DNA of 64,000 nucleotides from Ruminococcaceae bacterium Marseille-P2935. Lineage in GTDB: Bacteria; Bacillota; Clostridia; Oscillospirales; Ruminococcaceae. Of this stretch, positions 35,100 to 44,199 are shown in pieces (position 1 is the first letter of the stretch; each line of letters begins with the position of its first letter). The stretch covers positions 704,312-768,311 of the forward strand of contig LT629951.1 in the NCBI GenBank assembly GCA_900104565.1, read 5' to 3'. Under the pieces are notes generated by a model. It ran no database searches and had not been told where the DNA came from. It saw only the letters and a list, made by a program, of their open reading frames with translations. The position numbers were made by a program, and so were the translations under genes.

Positions 35100-36308
35100 A
35101 TGTCCGAGAAAAAAAGAGAAGCCAGCATTATGTTCGACGAGCTTCAGATCACCGATAAGGCCATTGAGCGTTGCCTGAAAGAGTTCCCGGCAATTGTTGA
35201 GGCCCAGAAGGATGTTCTGACCAAAAAGTATGCAAAAATCTATGCAGTAGGCTGCGGCGATTCCCTGTACGCTCCTGACTGCGCTAAAATGGCATTCATG
35301 AAAAATACCGGTTTGGAATTTGAGGTGCTGGAAGCTCACGAGTTCTGCACCTACTACATTGATTTCATGCCCGAAAATTCTCTGGTATTCGTTTCTTCTA
35401 ACGGTGGTGCTGCAGCAAGAACTGCTGAGTGCGCACATCTGGCCAAGAAGAGAGGCGCTACTGTAGTTGCCGTTACCGGCAGCCCCAAGAGCCGTCTGGC
35501 TGTTTCCAGCAATCACGTTATCTCTTACGTTGCCGAGCGTCTGGGCCATGTTCCCGGAAACGTTTCGTTTGTAATGCTGCTGAGCATGTTCTATGTTATT
35601 TCTGCTAAAATGGGCCGTTGGAACGGTCATCTGACTGCTGAAGAAGAACAGAAGATCTATGACAATATTGCTGATTGCGGCAGACTGATTAAAGAGACCA
35701 TCAACAAATACAACGACAAAATGGACGAGATCATGCAGGCTTGGAAAGATAAGGATCGTTTCTACTGCCTGGGTGCTGGCCCGAACTACCTGATGGCTGA
35801 GTTTGGCGGCGCTAAATTTATGGAAGCTTGCGCCACCGATGGTATTCATCAGCAGCTGGAGGAGTTTGCTCATGAGCAGTACTTTGTAAGCAATATGAAT
35901 CCCGATACCAACTATTTCGTATTTCTGCCGAATGGCCGCTGCATGCGCCGTGGCGTAGAGATTTTCCGCGAGCTGAAATTCCTGGGTACCGGCAACGTTT
36001 GCATCACCACCAAGGGTTATGATCCTGAGCTGAATCAGACTGCTCAGCACATTATTGAAATTCCAGGTGAAATTGATGAGAACTACACCCCGCTGATCAA
36101 CTCTGCTATCATCTCTTTGGCAGCCTACCACCTGGCTATGAACAGGGACGGTATGACCATGCACTTCTCCAGCGAGGCTCAGGAGCCTGAGCATTATACC
36201 ACCATTCACTACAGCCGCTTCAGCCCCGAGGTTGCTGATAAAGATATCGAAATCCCTGACGAGAGCAAACGCGTTTGCACTGGTCTGGTATTTGATACCA
36301 ACAAGTAA
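35100..36308 (+). CDS. Double SIS-domain protein (second paralogue, highly biased codons)
   Basis: A 402-aa protein of the same architecture as its neighbour. By eye about three quarters or more of residues are identical, and the first eleven residues are the same. SIS motifs: SSNGGAAARTAECAHLA and LGAGPNYLMAEFGGAKFMEA. Codon use is much more biased (GCT, CTG, AAG, TTC) than in the first copy, which suggests strong expression. It has its own promoter and terminators on both sides. The ATG at 35100 matches the paralogue's start; an upstream GTG at 35091 is unlikely. Substrate unknown; a phosphosugar or glycated-amine role fits the SIS fold. Confidence 0.83.
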   Translation: MSEKKREASIMFDELQITDKAIERCLKEFPAIVEAQKDVLTKKYAKIYAVGCGDSLYAPDCAKMAFMKNTGLEFEVLEAHEFCTYYIDFMPENSLVFVSSNGGAAARTAECAHLAKKRGATVVAVTGSPKSRLAVSSNHVISYVAERLGHVPGNVSFVMLLSMFYVISAKMGRWNGHLTAEEEQKIYDNIADCGRLIKETINKYNDKMDEIMQAWKDKDRFYCLGAGPNYLMAEFGGAKFMEACATDGIHQQLEEFAHEQYFVSNMNPDTNYFVFLPNGRCMRRGVEIFRELKFLGTGNVCITTKGYDPELNQTAQHIIEIPGEIDENYTPLINSAIISLAAYHLAMNRDGMTMHFSSEAQEPEHYTTIHYSRFSPEVADKDIEIPDESKRVCTGLVFDTNK

Positions 36309-36361
36309 GTTTTTTGAATTTTAACTTTCTGTGCAGTTAGTTTAATATCAGAAAGTTTAAA

Positions 36362-36401
36362 GGGCATCATCGTTTTTGACGATGGTGCCCTTTTTCTTTT
36401 T
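36362..36401 (+). terminator. Intrinsic terminator after the second SIS gene
   Basis: GGGCATCATCG pairs with CGATGGTGCCC (one U-G pair), loop TTTTTGA, followed by TTTTTCTTTTT. Confidence 0.88.
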
Positions 36402-36912
36402 ATTTAAAAAGGTATTATTTGGGGGAATACTAAATATCGTCAGCAAATTTGTCACTTTGAAACAAAGGGTTTATGACATGTTTCTATCCAGCCTGACAAC
36501 CATATATATCCCGGGGCAGGTGGATTTTACAATGTAAGCATCATCTCTGCAATACAGGATGCCCTGCCGCAGGGCGGATAGTTGGATTTTTACTGTGTGC
36601 AGGACAACCGGTATGTTGTAAAAATGCTTAAGTGAACCGAGTTGAGTACAGCGAGGCGTGAAGGAGCCCCAAAGGAGAAAGACAAAATGCCAGCCCCATT
36701 GTTTTAGCTTCTGCGGAAAATCAATTTGGAAACGGTCCGCAGTTATGCGGTTATTGTTCCATATACTACTTTGCCCGGAAACGGTGAGAGAACAGGTTTT
36801 TGAATATCAGATTTCAATCAGAAGTTTTTTCTGCCAGCCTTTATTGTTTTTTTGTATTTTTGTGTTTGGAGATTTGCCCCCTGGTATTTTTTGAATAATC
36901 TGTTCGTCTTTT
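36402..36912. other. Gap between the SIS and MATE genes
   Basis: About 510 bases with no gene. Contains a short hairpin (GCCCTGC-CGCAGGGC region near 36570) and a sequence near 36610-36640 related to that at 31631. Open frames here are short and lack Shine-Dalgarno sites. Confidence 0.4.
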
Positions 36913-38259
36913 TTAATATTGATATTTTTTTCTGTATTTATAAAACATGATTGCGGCAAGGATGATTGCCATAAGCTCTGCAAGTGGGTTTGCAAGCCAT
37001 ATTCCGGTAATACCAAAAAGAATCGGTAAAAACAGCAGGCATACAATCATAAATACAAAAGAGCGGGAAAACGCCAGAACAGCAGAAATAATTCCGTTAT
37101 TCAACGCGGTAAACATACCGCTGGCAAAAATGTTGAACCCGATGAACAGAAGGGCCAGACTGCAAATACGGTTTCCTACAACGGCAAGGGTATATACGGG
37201 ACTGTTTGGTTCTGCAAAAATAGACACCAGCGGTTCGGTAATGCCGATTGCCAAGGCAGCTGAAGCAATGGAGAAAGCCGCTATAATTATAATGCTGGTA
37301 CGGATTAGTTTTTTTAGTTTTTTGTGATTCTGTTCTCCATAATAGTAACTGATCATGGGGGCAACCCCATAGGAATATCCGCTAAACAAAGAGCTTACAA
37401 ACATCATAACATACATTATGATTGTAATAGCAGCTACTCCATCCTGCCCTACATACCGCAGCATTGTCCAGTTGAAAATCAAGGTGGTAATTCCTGTCAC
37501 AAGAGCAGTAGCCATTTCTGAGCAGCCGTTTGTTACAACCTTTTTTAACACGTTAAATCGCAATACCGGCCGTTCAAAATGAAGCAGGTTTTTTTTATTT
37601 GAAAAAACAATCAGTCCAACCACTGTGGTTACCGAATAGCCCAATCCGGTTGCGATGGCTGCTCCGCCTGTTCCCATTCCCATTACTTTTATCAGAAAAT
37701 AATCCAGGACAATATTTGTAATTCCGCCTCCGATAGAACAAAGAAAAGAGAGGGAAGATTTTTCGCTTGCAATTAGATAGAGCGAAAAATTATTCATCAG
37801 CAGGATTGGAACGGTGAAGGGAAGATAACTGCTTAAATAGTCTGTGCAATAAATGAAAACGTCAGCGGATATATTCATATTTGTAAAGATAACGTTTATG
37901 CACAGATACCCTATAGAACACATCATTATTCCTACAGCTATATTGACAACAATTAATGCGGTAAAATCTTCTCTGGCCTCCAGACCCTTTCCTTCCCCTA
38001 TTTTTTTCATGATGACGGCGCTCCCACCGGTTGCAAGCATGGTAGAAATTGCTGTTACCAGAGAAATGACAGGCGCAGTCAGGTTAATTGCAGACAGGGC
38101 GTTTGTCCCAATTAAATTTGACACAAACAATCCGTCTACCATTGTATAAAATGACATGAAAAGCGATATAGCAATGGTAGGAAGTGCAAATTTCATAATG
38201 TTTTTTAAATTGATTGGTTTTTGATACATGTTTTGTGTTTGCAATGAAACATGTTCCAT
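36913..38259 (-). CDS. MATE family efflux transporter
   Basis: A 448-aa membrane protein with twelve predicted helices. N-terminal LKNIMKFALPTIAISLFMSFYT and VDGLFVSNLIGTNALSAINL, plus the mirrored second half (IMYVMMFVSSLFSGYSYGVAPMI), are typical of MATE exporters, which expel cationic drugs or metabolites using Na+ or H+. The start at 38259 has AAGGAGG at 7 bases. It diverges from a MerR-family regulator, whose probable operator lies inside this gene's promoter. The region is more AT-rich than its surroundings, so recent transfer is possible. Confidence 0.92.
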   Translation of the reverse strand: MEHVSLQTQNMYQKPINLKNIMKFALPTIAISLFMSFYTMVDGLFVSNLIGTNALSAINLTAPVISLVTAISTMLATGGSAVIMKKIGEGKGLEAREDFTALIVVNIAVGIMMCSIGYLCINVIFTNMNISADVFIYCTDYLSSYLPFTVPILLMNNFSLYLIASEKSSLSFLCSIGGGITNIVLDYFLIKVMGMGTGGAAIATGLGYSVTTVVGLIVFSNKKNLLHFERPVLRFNVLKKVVTNGCSEMATALVTGITTLIFNWTMLRYVGQDGVAAITIIMYVMMFVSSLFSGYSYGVAPMISYYYGEQNHKKLKKLIRTSIIIIAAFSIASAALAIGITEPLVSIFAEPNSPVYTLAVVGNRICSLALLFIGFNIFASGMFTALNNGIISAVLAFSRSFVFMIVCLLFLPILFGITGIWLANPLAELMAIILAAIMFYKYRKKYQY

Positions 38260-38295
38260 TTCATATCCTCCTTGTGTTCTTGCAGTACATGGAAT

Positions 38296-38326
38296 ATAAT
38301 AAACCGTACAGTAACAGTACAGTCAA
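38296..38326 (-). promoter_or_regulatory. MerR-type promoter/operator for the MATE gene
   Basis: On the minus strand, TTGACT (38321-38326) and TATTAT (38296-38301) are separated by 19 bp, the long spacer typical of MerR-activated promoters. A dyad fills the spacer: ACCGTAC at 38303-38309 and GTACAGT at 38317-38323 (6 of 7 complementary). Confidence 0.7.
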
Positions 38327-38339
38327 GGGGCGATTTGAA

Positions 38340-39161
38340 ATGATAAATGAAAAAAATGCGCTTTTTACAATTGGCCAGTTTGCAAAGCTGCATGCTGTCA
38401 ATAAAAAAACTTTGATGTGGTATGATGAAATTGGATTGCTGAAACCTGCCTGTATTAAGGAAAACGGATACCGGTATTATACCTATCATCAAAGTTCTAT
38501 GCTGGAAACTATACTGATGCTGCGTGAGCTGGATGTTTCGCTGAAAGAAATTCAGTATTTTATGGACAATCGTTCTGCTGTAAGTTTAGAAAGTTTGCTC
38601 ACAGAAAAAATTCTGGAATTAAACCATACCATCAGCTACATGAAAGCGGTTAAACAGGCATTGGAAAATCACCGGCAGGAGATGAATACTTTGCTGCATA
38701 TGGATTTGTCTGAAATTTCTGTTGTGAAAAAAGAAAAGAGATATTTGGCAACTGTTCCTACAAATCGGGATTTACCCTTTGAAAAAGAAATTGAAACTAT
38801 TATTGAAGAAGCAAAAAAACATCAGCTTCGTCGTTTGCATGACGCTTCTTATGGTTCTATCATTCCGGTAGATAATTTGTTGGAAGGCAACTATTTGGAT
38901 TATACGGCACTGTTTATAGAGATAGCAAATCCCAAACAGAAAAAAGGTATGCATATCCAGCCGGCAGGGAAGTATATCCGAGCATTTTGCAAGGGAAGCT
39001 GGGATGGCATTCCGGATTGTTATCAACGAATATTGCACTACGCAAAGCAGAATCATCTGGTTTTGTTCGGAAATGCATATGAAAAAGGAATCAACGAGAT
39101 TGTCATTGATTCCTTAGACGACTATATTACACAGATTGAAATACCGGTAAAACCGCAATAG
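38340..39161 (+). CDS. MerR family transcriptional regulator with C-terminal effector-binding domain
   Basis: A 273-aa regulator. N-terminal MerR helix-turn-helix is FTIGQFAKLHAVNKKTLMWY, followed by DEIGLLKPACIKENGYRYY, then a coiled dimerisation helix to about residue 120. A GyrI-like ligand domain follows (RYLATVPTNRDLPFE onward), similar to BmrR/BltR multidrug sensors. ATG at 38340 is chosen because the HTH starts soon after; GGGG is upstream. Divergent from the MATE pump, which it probably activates in response to a drug-like ligand. Confidence 0.9.
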   Translation: MINEKNALFTIGQFAKLHAVNKKTLMWYDEIGLLKPACIKENGYRYYTYHQSSMLETILMLRELDVSLKEIQYFMDNRSAVSLESLLTEKILELNHTISYMKAVKQALENHRQEMNTLLHMDLSEISVVKKEKRYLATVPTNRDLPFEKEIETIIEEAKKHQLRRLHDASYGSIIPVDNLLEGNYLDYTALFIEIANPKQKKGMHIQPAGKYIRAFCKGSWDGIPDCYQRILHYAKQNHLVLFGNAYEKGINEIVIDSLDDYITQIEIPVKPQ

Positions 39162-39477
39162 TGCAGGAGAATGTCTATAAAAATTCCTGCGGCGGTTGCT
39201 GCACACAGGCGAAAAACTACAAATTGTAATACAGCTTGTTTTATCAACGTTAAGCAATTCAGTTGAATAGATTCATTGGAATACCGCTGCCTAAACGTCG
39301 GGAGCAGTTCCTGAGTGATCCGCGCAATTTTCTGGATTACCCAAAAAGCACTGAATTTTCCTAAGGGAGCTCTCCATTTTTATTCCAGGTGAGATTTTTA
39401 CTATAAAGCCATAGTATCAGGAATCAATCTGTTAACGCTGTGAGTTTTCCTTTACAGTTACGAAAGAATTTTATTTC
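39162..39477. other. Gap between convergent MerR and DUF4153 genes
   Basis: 316 bases; no gene, no strong hairpin recognised. Confidence 0.4.
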
Positions 39478-41148
39478 CTATTCATTACCATTTGCCTGAA
39501 TAAATTCTTTGGTAATCTGAAATGCACGCATTTCTTGAATATTAAAGCTTTGGAAGGAGGATTCTTCATAATAATAACGGCCGGAACGTAGCAACTGAGC
39601 CAATTCCTCCCGCAAAGGGTCATCGGCTGAGAGTTTGTTATAAAGCTTAAGCGCCTGAGGTTTAGCAGCATCACGAATTTGGTACAGGGCATCTACATCC
39701 AGTTCCTGCAGGGTACCGGCGGTGTAACGGTTTATGTTGTAGGATGCGATCAGGCTGTCTACGTTGCTCCAGCATAAAACAAGGAACAGCACGCTAAAGG
39801 TAATGGAAAGGCTTTTGGCAAAATTAAATTTTTTAAACTGTGCGGCAATTAGAAGAACAAAAACAGCGAACAGAAGCACCATGAACCAACTGGTATAAAC
39901 CCGTTTGGGCGTAAGGCCATAATTACGAATGTAAAGCGCCATTTTGCTGATGGCAGTTATAATGAGCAGCAGCGTTTCGCAGCACAATAAAATATTCAGG
40001 GCTTTTAATACAGGGGGCAAAGTCTTTTCGCTATAAGAGGAAAATACAAGAACCACAATGTTAACCACCAGGTTAATGGCTGCTACTGCGCACAGCTCAA
40101 AAAATCCCCGGCGGGCAAATTCGGCATAGGTAGTGCCATCTGGACGCATATTGGAAAACGCAGTAAACAGGGTTGAACTTTGCGCAATGAAAAACAGCAC
40201 ATATACAGCGCACAGTAAGCTGAGCACAGTGGCAACCAGCGGGAAAGGCAGAATCTTCCTGTTTTTTCTTGCTGATTGAATGTCGGAAACGGTCATAGTT
40301 TTGGTGAGCCGTTTATGAGCCGTGCCATAAAGCAGACCAAATAGATAGCAGGCTACCAGAATAGAGAGAGGAAGACGCCAAACAAACTCCCACAGCCAGC
40401 GCCCAAGATGGTCTGTAATATTTCGCATCATTTGTTCAAAAGCGCCGTCTGCCTGCATTAACAGACCAATAATAACCCCAAGCAGAGGAATTGAGATCAG
40501 GATGCCGATAAAGGTAAAAAGCAGCGTTTTGGATTTTGAGCTTTTCTTTACATTTTCTTTTATAATTTTTCCTCCGCAGCCAAAGTTGCGGAAGGGGATG
40601 ACAAAAATGTGATTGATCAAATCGCTGCCAAGATACTGCCCAAGTTTTGGTTCCATGCGGGTCGATGCGATGCTTCCCACCCAATACACAGCCAGCAGCA
40701 TTAAAAAAAGCAGGTTCAGCGTTTTTAGCATATTATTAGCAATTACAGTAAAATTTGCGGCAGAAAACAGCATCAGGCATAATATGACAAAGCTGCTTCT
40801 GGCGGGGGGAATTCCTCTGTGGCGAAAATAGCACAGCGCCAGCACACAAAAATATAGGGTGAATAAGGGTACCCCTATACCCAGGTGAAACCAGTTCACC
40901 AGCCAGATAAACAGGCACCCCCCCAGCAAGGTCAGCAGTGCAAATAAAGTATCAATTCCATCAAATGGAACAGGGATAGATGGCTTCATTGGAGGAACAG
41001 CAAATATTGTGGACGGGGCAGCAGGCGCCTGGTCGGGGGTTCCCCGTTGAGACGGACTTTGAAAAATTCCGGCATATGGGTTGTTCGGCTGAGAAGCATG
41101 ACCCGGCTGATCAGCAGGTTGAATGTGGGGATTTATAGGTTCATTCAT
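39478..41148 (-). CDS. DUF4153/DUF4173 multi-pass membrane protein
   Basis: A 556-aa protein with a Pro/Gln-rich N-terminal cytosolic tail (about 60 residues) and about twelve hydrophobic segments, followed by a soluble C-terminal piece of about 90 residues. The block KTLNLLFLMLLAVYWVG and the later IRNYGLTPKRVYTSW fit the DUF4173/DUF4153 family, whose function is not established. Its start overlaps the stop of the small HTH gene by 8 bases, with AAAGGAG upstream, so it is translated as part of that operon. Confidence 0.75.
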   Translation of the reverse strand: MNEPINPHIQPADQPGHASQPNNPYAGIFQSPSQRGTPDQAPAAPSTIFAVPPMKPSIPVPFDGIDTLFALLTLLGGCLFIWLVNWFHLGIGVPLFTLYFCVLALCYFRHRGIPPARSSFVILCLMLFSAANFTVIANNMLKTLNLLFLMLLAVYWVGSIASTRMEPKLGQYLGSDLINHIFVIPFRNFGCGGKIIKENVKKSSKSKTLLFTFIGILISIPLLGVIIGLLMQADGAFEQMMRNITDHLGRWLWEFVWRLPLSILVACYLFGLLYGTAHKRLTKTMTVSDIQSARKNRKILPFPLVATVLSLLCAVYVLFFIAQSSTLFTAFSNMRPDGTTYAEFARRGFFELCAVAAINLVVNIVVLVFSSYSEKTLPPVLKALNILLCCETLLLIITAISKMALYIRNYGLTPKRVYTSWFMVLLFAVFVLLIAAQFKKFNFAKSLSITFSVLFLVLCWSNVDSLIASYNINRYTAGTLQELDVDALYQIRDAAKPQALKLYNKLSADDPLREELAQLLRSGRYYYEESSFQSFNIQEMRAFQITKEFIQANGNE

Positions 41149-41368
41149 CTTTTGTGCTCCTTTCCTGTTCCAGATATTCCAAAATGTCTGCCGGCTGGCA
41201 GTTTAGCTCCCGGCAGATGGCTTCCAAGGTGGAAAAACGGATTGCTTTTGCCCGGTTATTTTTTAAGATAGACAGGTTAGCCGGAGTAATACCCACCCGT
41301 TCGGCCAGTTCACCGGCCGATATTTTCCTTTTGGCCATCATAACGTCTAAATTTACAAGTATCGGCAT
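41141..41368 (-). CDS. Small Cro/CI-type helix-turn-helix regulator (YozG-like)
   Basis: A 75-aa protein that is almost entirely one HTH: MAKRKISAGELAERVGITP and NLSILKNNRAKAIRFSTLEA. Such short XRE regulators regularly sit beside DUF2975 genes and probably control their own operon. AAGGAGG precedes the ATG. The three phased dyads upstream of the operon (41883-41940) are the likely binding sites. Confidence 0.88.
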   Translation of the reverse strand: MPILVNLDVMMAKRKISAGELAERVGITPANLSILKNNRAKAIRFSTLEAICRELNCQPADILEYLEQERSTKDE

Positions 41369-41378
41369 GGCGCCCTCC

Positions 41379-41825
41379 TTAAATGGTAAAATCGTTTTCC
41401 TGCTTTATTTCCAGAGCCTGTTCAAATACATTTTTTATTACTCGCAGAATCAGCCCAAAAAATGAACATGCAATGGCGACTAGCAAAAAAGGCAGATAAA
41501 AAAAGCCGGAGGTCAGCGTAATCATTCCGGCGGCAAAACAGCACCAGGAAATCATACGCAGTAAACGAATATTTTCTTCGGTAAACACCTTACCAGAACG
41601 AATACGGCGCAGAAGCCGGTGTAGTGAGAAAAGCAGTATTGCCGCCGGAATGCAGCACAGGTAGACAGTGGCAACAATTGGAATGTGTACAGGCCTCATA
41701 GCGGGGCGCATGCCCAAGTACCAGTTGACTAAAAAGGGAGCAGTGCAGAGGACTACCCCCAATAGCCCCAAAAATAACCGGGTGCAAAACAAGGATAAAG
41801 TAAGTGATCTGGAATGATTCCACAT
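41379..41825 (-). CDS. DUF2975 membrane protein
   Basis: A 148-aa protein with four hydrophobic segments (for example LGLLGVVLCTAPFLVNWYL and ITLTSGFFYLPFLLVAIAC). The connecting LHRLLRRIRSGKVFTEENIR is typical of DUF2975. Its partner is the small HTH regulator 10 bases downstream. GGAGG precedes the ATG. First gene of a three-gene leftward operon; function unknown. Confidence 0.85.
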   Translation of the reverse strand: MWNHSRSLTLSLFCTRLFLGLLGVVLCTAPFLVNWYLGMRPAMRPVHIPIVATVYLCCIPAAILLFSLHRLLRRIRSGKVFTEENIRLLRMISWCCFAAGMITLTSGFFYLPFLLVAIACSFFGLILRVIKNVFEQALEIKQENDFTI

Positions 41826-41882
41826 GACGTCTCTTCCTCCAATTCGGTGATGATTTCATTTGAGATTAGTTTAACACGGGTC

Positions 41883-41940
41883 ATATTGAAATACAATATT
41901 TTTTTATTGAATAACAATATATTTTAATCGAATTGTAATA
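41883..41940 (-). promoter_or_regulatory. Array of three dyad operators phased at 21 bp upstream of the DUF2975 operon
   Basis: ATATTG-N5-CAATAT centred at 41891, TATTG-N5-CAATA centred at 41912, and a degenerate AATCG-N5-TAATA centred at 41933. Centres are 21 bp apart, two helical turns. The rest of the 350-base gap to pepT holds no gene. Confidence 0.6.
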
Positions 41941-42176
41941 TGTTAGACAGGAAATTGCAAAAAGATGTAAACAGCTGTTCACAGTTTGTTGTGGAAAATA
42001 ACAGAAAGATATGGTAACATAAAAATGGTTTTTGGGCAGACAGGATTTACCGGTGTATTTATCAGCTGCTTTGAAAGGGCAATGACGCAAGTAGCCAATA
42101 GGCCTTAACCCTATCGGCTCCTGATTTTGTAAAAATGCTTTTATCCAATACTCAAGTGACAGAATGGAGTATACCT

Positions 42177-43421
42177 ATGAAAAATGTACAAGACCGGTTT
42201 TTAGAATATATTCAGTATGATACCCAGTCCATACCCGATTGTGAGTGTATTCCCAGCACCGAAAAGCAAAAGCTGCTGGGGGCAAGGCTGGTAAACGAAA
42301 TGCTGAGCATGGGGATGGAAAACGCCCACATGGACGGAAAAGGCTATGTTTATGGGTATCTTTCTGCAACGCCGGGGTATGAACAGGCGCCGGTGCTGGG
42401 GCTGATTGCCCACATGGACACCTCGCCGGATCTTTCCGGGAAGAATGTAAAGGCCCGGGTAGTGACAAACTACCATGGAGAAGATATTACCCTGAACCGG
42501 GAGCAGGATATTGTTTTAAAGGTGTCCGATTTTCCTCAAATTACAAAGTATGAGGGCGAAGACCTGATTGTAACCGATGGCACCACTCTGTTGGGGGCAG
42601 ACGATAAAGCCGGCATAGCCGAAATTATGACGGCTATGGAGCAGCTTTTAAAAAGCGGCCGCCCTCATGGGAAAATATGTGTTGGCTTTACCCCTGATGA
42701 AGAGATTGGCCGCGGCGCCGATTTTTTTGATATAAAAAATTTTGGGGCCGATTTTGCCTATACGGTAGATGGCGGAGAAGCAGGCGAAATTGAGTTCGAA
42801 AACTTTAATGCGGCTTCGGCAAAAATTACCATCCGCGGGGTTAATATTCATCCCGGCATGGCAAAAGATAAAATGATTAACTCCTTGTTGATTGCTATGG
42901 AGGTGCAGTCTCTGCTCCCCGAGATGGAAACCCCCGCCCATACAGAAGGCTATGAGGGATTTTGCCATTTAAACAAAATGGAAGGAACCGTAGAACGTAC
43001 CCATATGCATTATATTCTGCGGGACCACAATATGGACAAACTGGAACAGAAAAAGGAGCGCATGCTGCAGATTGCTTCCAAACTGAATGAAAAATACGGC
43101 CGTGGAACAGTAACCCTGGAACTGCAGGATTCTTATTACAATATGAAGGAAAAAATTCTGCCCCATTATCATCTGGTGGAAAATGCCTGTACGGCGATAC
43201 AATCGGTGGGGTTAAAACCTAAGGTGATCCCGATTCGCGGAGGAACTGACGGGGCGCGCCTTTCCTTTATGGGTCTACCCTGCCCCAACCTGGGTACAGG
43301 CGGGCACAATGCTCATGGTAAGTTTGAGTATATTTCAGTGAATTCTATGGAAAAAACAGTAAGCATTCTTTTGAAAATTTTGGATTTGTATAGCAAAATA
43401 GATCTAAAAAAGATAAAGTGA
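42177..43421 (+). CDS. pepT: Peptidase T (tripeptidase, M20B)
   Basis: A 414-aa zinc aminopeptidase that releases the N-terminal residue of tripeptides in the cytosol. Metal-ligand and catalytic motifs are intact: GLIAHMDTSPD near residue 77, LLGADDKAGIAEI near 140, FTPDEEIGRGADFFD near 173, IHPGMAKDKMINS in the lid, and IRGGTDGARLSFMGLPCPN near 355. TGGAG 7 bases before the ATG at 42177 decides the start. A cyclophilin gene follows 10 bases later, forming a small peptide/protein turnover unit. Confidence 0.94.
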   Translation: MKNVQDRFLEYIQYDTQSIPDCECIPSTEKQKLLGARLVNEMLSMGMENAHMDGKGYVYGYLSATPGYEQAPVLGLIAHMDTSPDLSGKNVKARVVTNYHGEDITLNREQDIVLKVSDFPQITKYEGEDLIVTDGTTLLGADDKAGIAEIMTAMEQLLKSGRPHGKICVGFTPDEEIGRGADFFDIKNFGADFAYTVDGGEAGEIEFENFNAASAKITIRGVNIHPGMAKDKMINSLLIAMEVQSLLPEMETPAHTEGYEGFCHLNKMEGTVERTHMHYILRDHNMDKLEQKKERMLQIASKLNEKYGRGTVTLELQDSYYNMKEKILPHYHLVENACTAIQSVGLKPKVIPIRGGTDGARLSFMGLPCPNLGTGGHNAHGKFEYISVNSMEKTVSILLKILDLYSKIDLKKIK

Positions 43422-43431
43422 GGTAAATCAG

Positions 43432-43950
43432 ATGAAAAACCCAGTGGTAACCTTTGAAATGGAAAACGGAAATCGAATCGTTGCGGAGCTCTACCCTGAA
43501 ATTGCTCCCAATACAGTAAACAACTTTATCTCTTTGGTGAAAAAAGGCTTTTATAATGGCGTAATCTTTCACCGCGTCATTCCGTCTTTTATGATCCAGG
43601 GCGGCGACCCGGAGGGAACCGGTATGGGCGGCCCAGATTACAGCATTCGCGGTGAATTTAAAGCAAACGGTTTTGCCAATGATTTAAAACATTCCCGCGG
43701 GGTGCTTTCTATGGCGCGTTCCATGAACCCCAACAGCGCTGGTTCCCAGTTTTTCATTATGGTAGAGGACGCCCCGCACCTGGATGGGCAGTATGCCGCT
43801 TTTGGCAAAGTGACTGAAGGTATGGAAGAAGCAGACCGGATTGTTTTAACAAAACGGGATTATAATGACCGTCCATTGACCGAGCAGAAGATAAAAACAG
43901 CAACAGTAGAGACCTTTGGGGAAGAGTACCCGGAACCAGAGACCCTGTAA
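43432..43950 (+). CDS. Cyclophilin-type peptidyl-prolyl cis-trans isomerase
   Basis: A 172-aa cytosolic cyclophilin without signal peptide. FHRVIPSFMIQGGDP holds the catalytic Arg and Gln, followed by GVLSMARSMNPNSAGSQFFI. Catalyses proline isomerisation in folding proteins. Likely co-transcribed with pepT; a terminator follows directly. Confidence 0.95.
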   Translation: MKNPVVTFEMENGNRIVAELYPEIAPNTVNNFISLVKKGFYNGVIFHRVIPSFMIQGGDPEGTGMGGPDYSIRGEFKANGFANDLKHSRGVLSMARSMNPNSAGSQFFIMVEDAPHLDGQYAAFGKVTEGMEEADRIVLTKRDYNDRPLTEQKIKTATVETFGEEYPEPETL

Positions 43951-43956
43951 ATGGAA

Positions 43957-43980
43957 AGAGCGCTCAGGCGCTCTTTTTCT
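43957..43980 (+). terminator. Intrinsic terminator after the cyclophilin gene
   Basis: AGAGCGC / GCGCTCT with loop TCAG, then TTTTTCTT. Its T-tract abuts the -35 of the next promoter. Confidence 0.88.
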
Positions 43981-44008
43981 TGACACCATATGGCAAACTA
44001 CGTACAAT
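43980..44008 (+). promoter_or_regulatory. Promoter of the xpaC-telA operon
   Basis: TTGACA at 43980-43985, 17-bp spacer containing the palindrome CCATATGG, TACAAT at 44003-44008. Confidence 0.75.
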
Positions 44009-44199
44009 AATACTGTATTTATTTTAATTATGAATCAGATGGATGATGTTTTCCACACAGCACTTTCTGCCGTACCGCCATAGGGGGAAAAAGACGTTTG
44101 TTTTCATAAGGCAGAAAATGTTGTGCAGAAAAAGCCCGGAATATGGGGTGGCAGGCCCCATGGCGCCATATGATGCGGAATGAAAGCGAGGGAATACAG

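Noticed and set aside
35046-36209. 387-codon open frame on the minus strand over the second SIS gene
   Set aside because: Same reason: it mirrors a codon-biased gene on the plus strand and has no coding features of its own.
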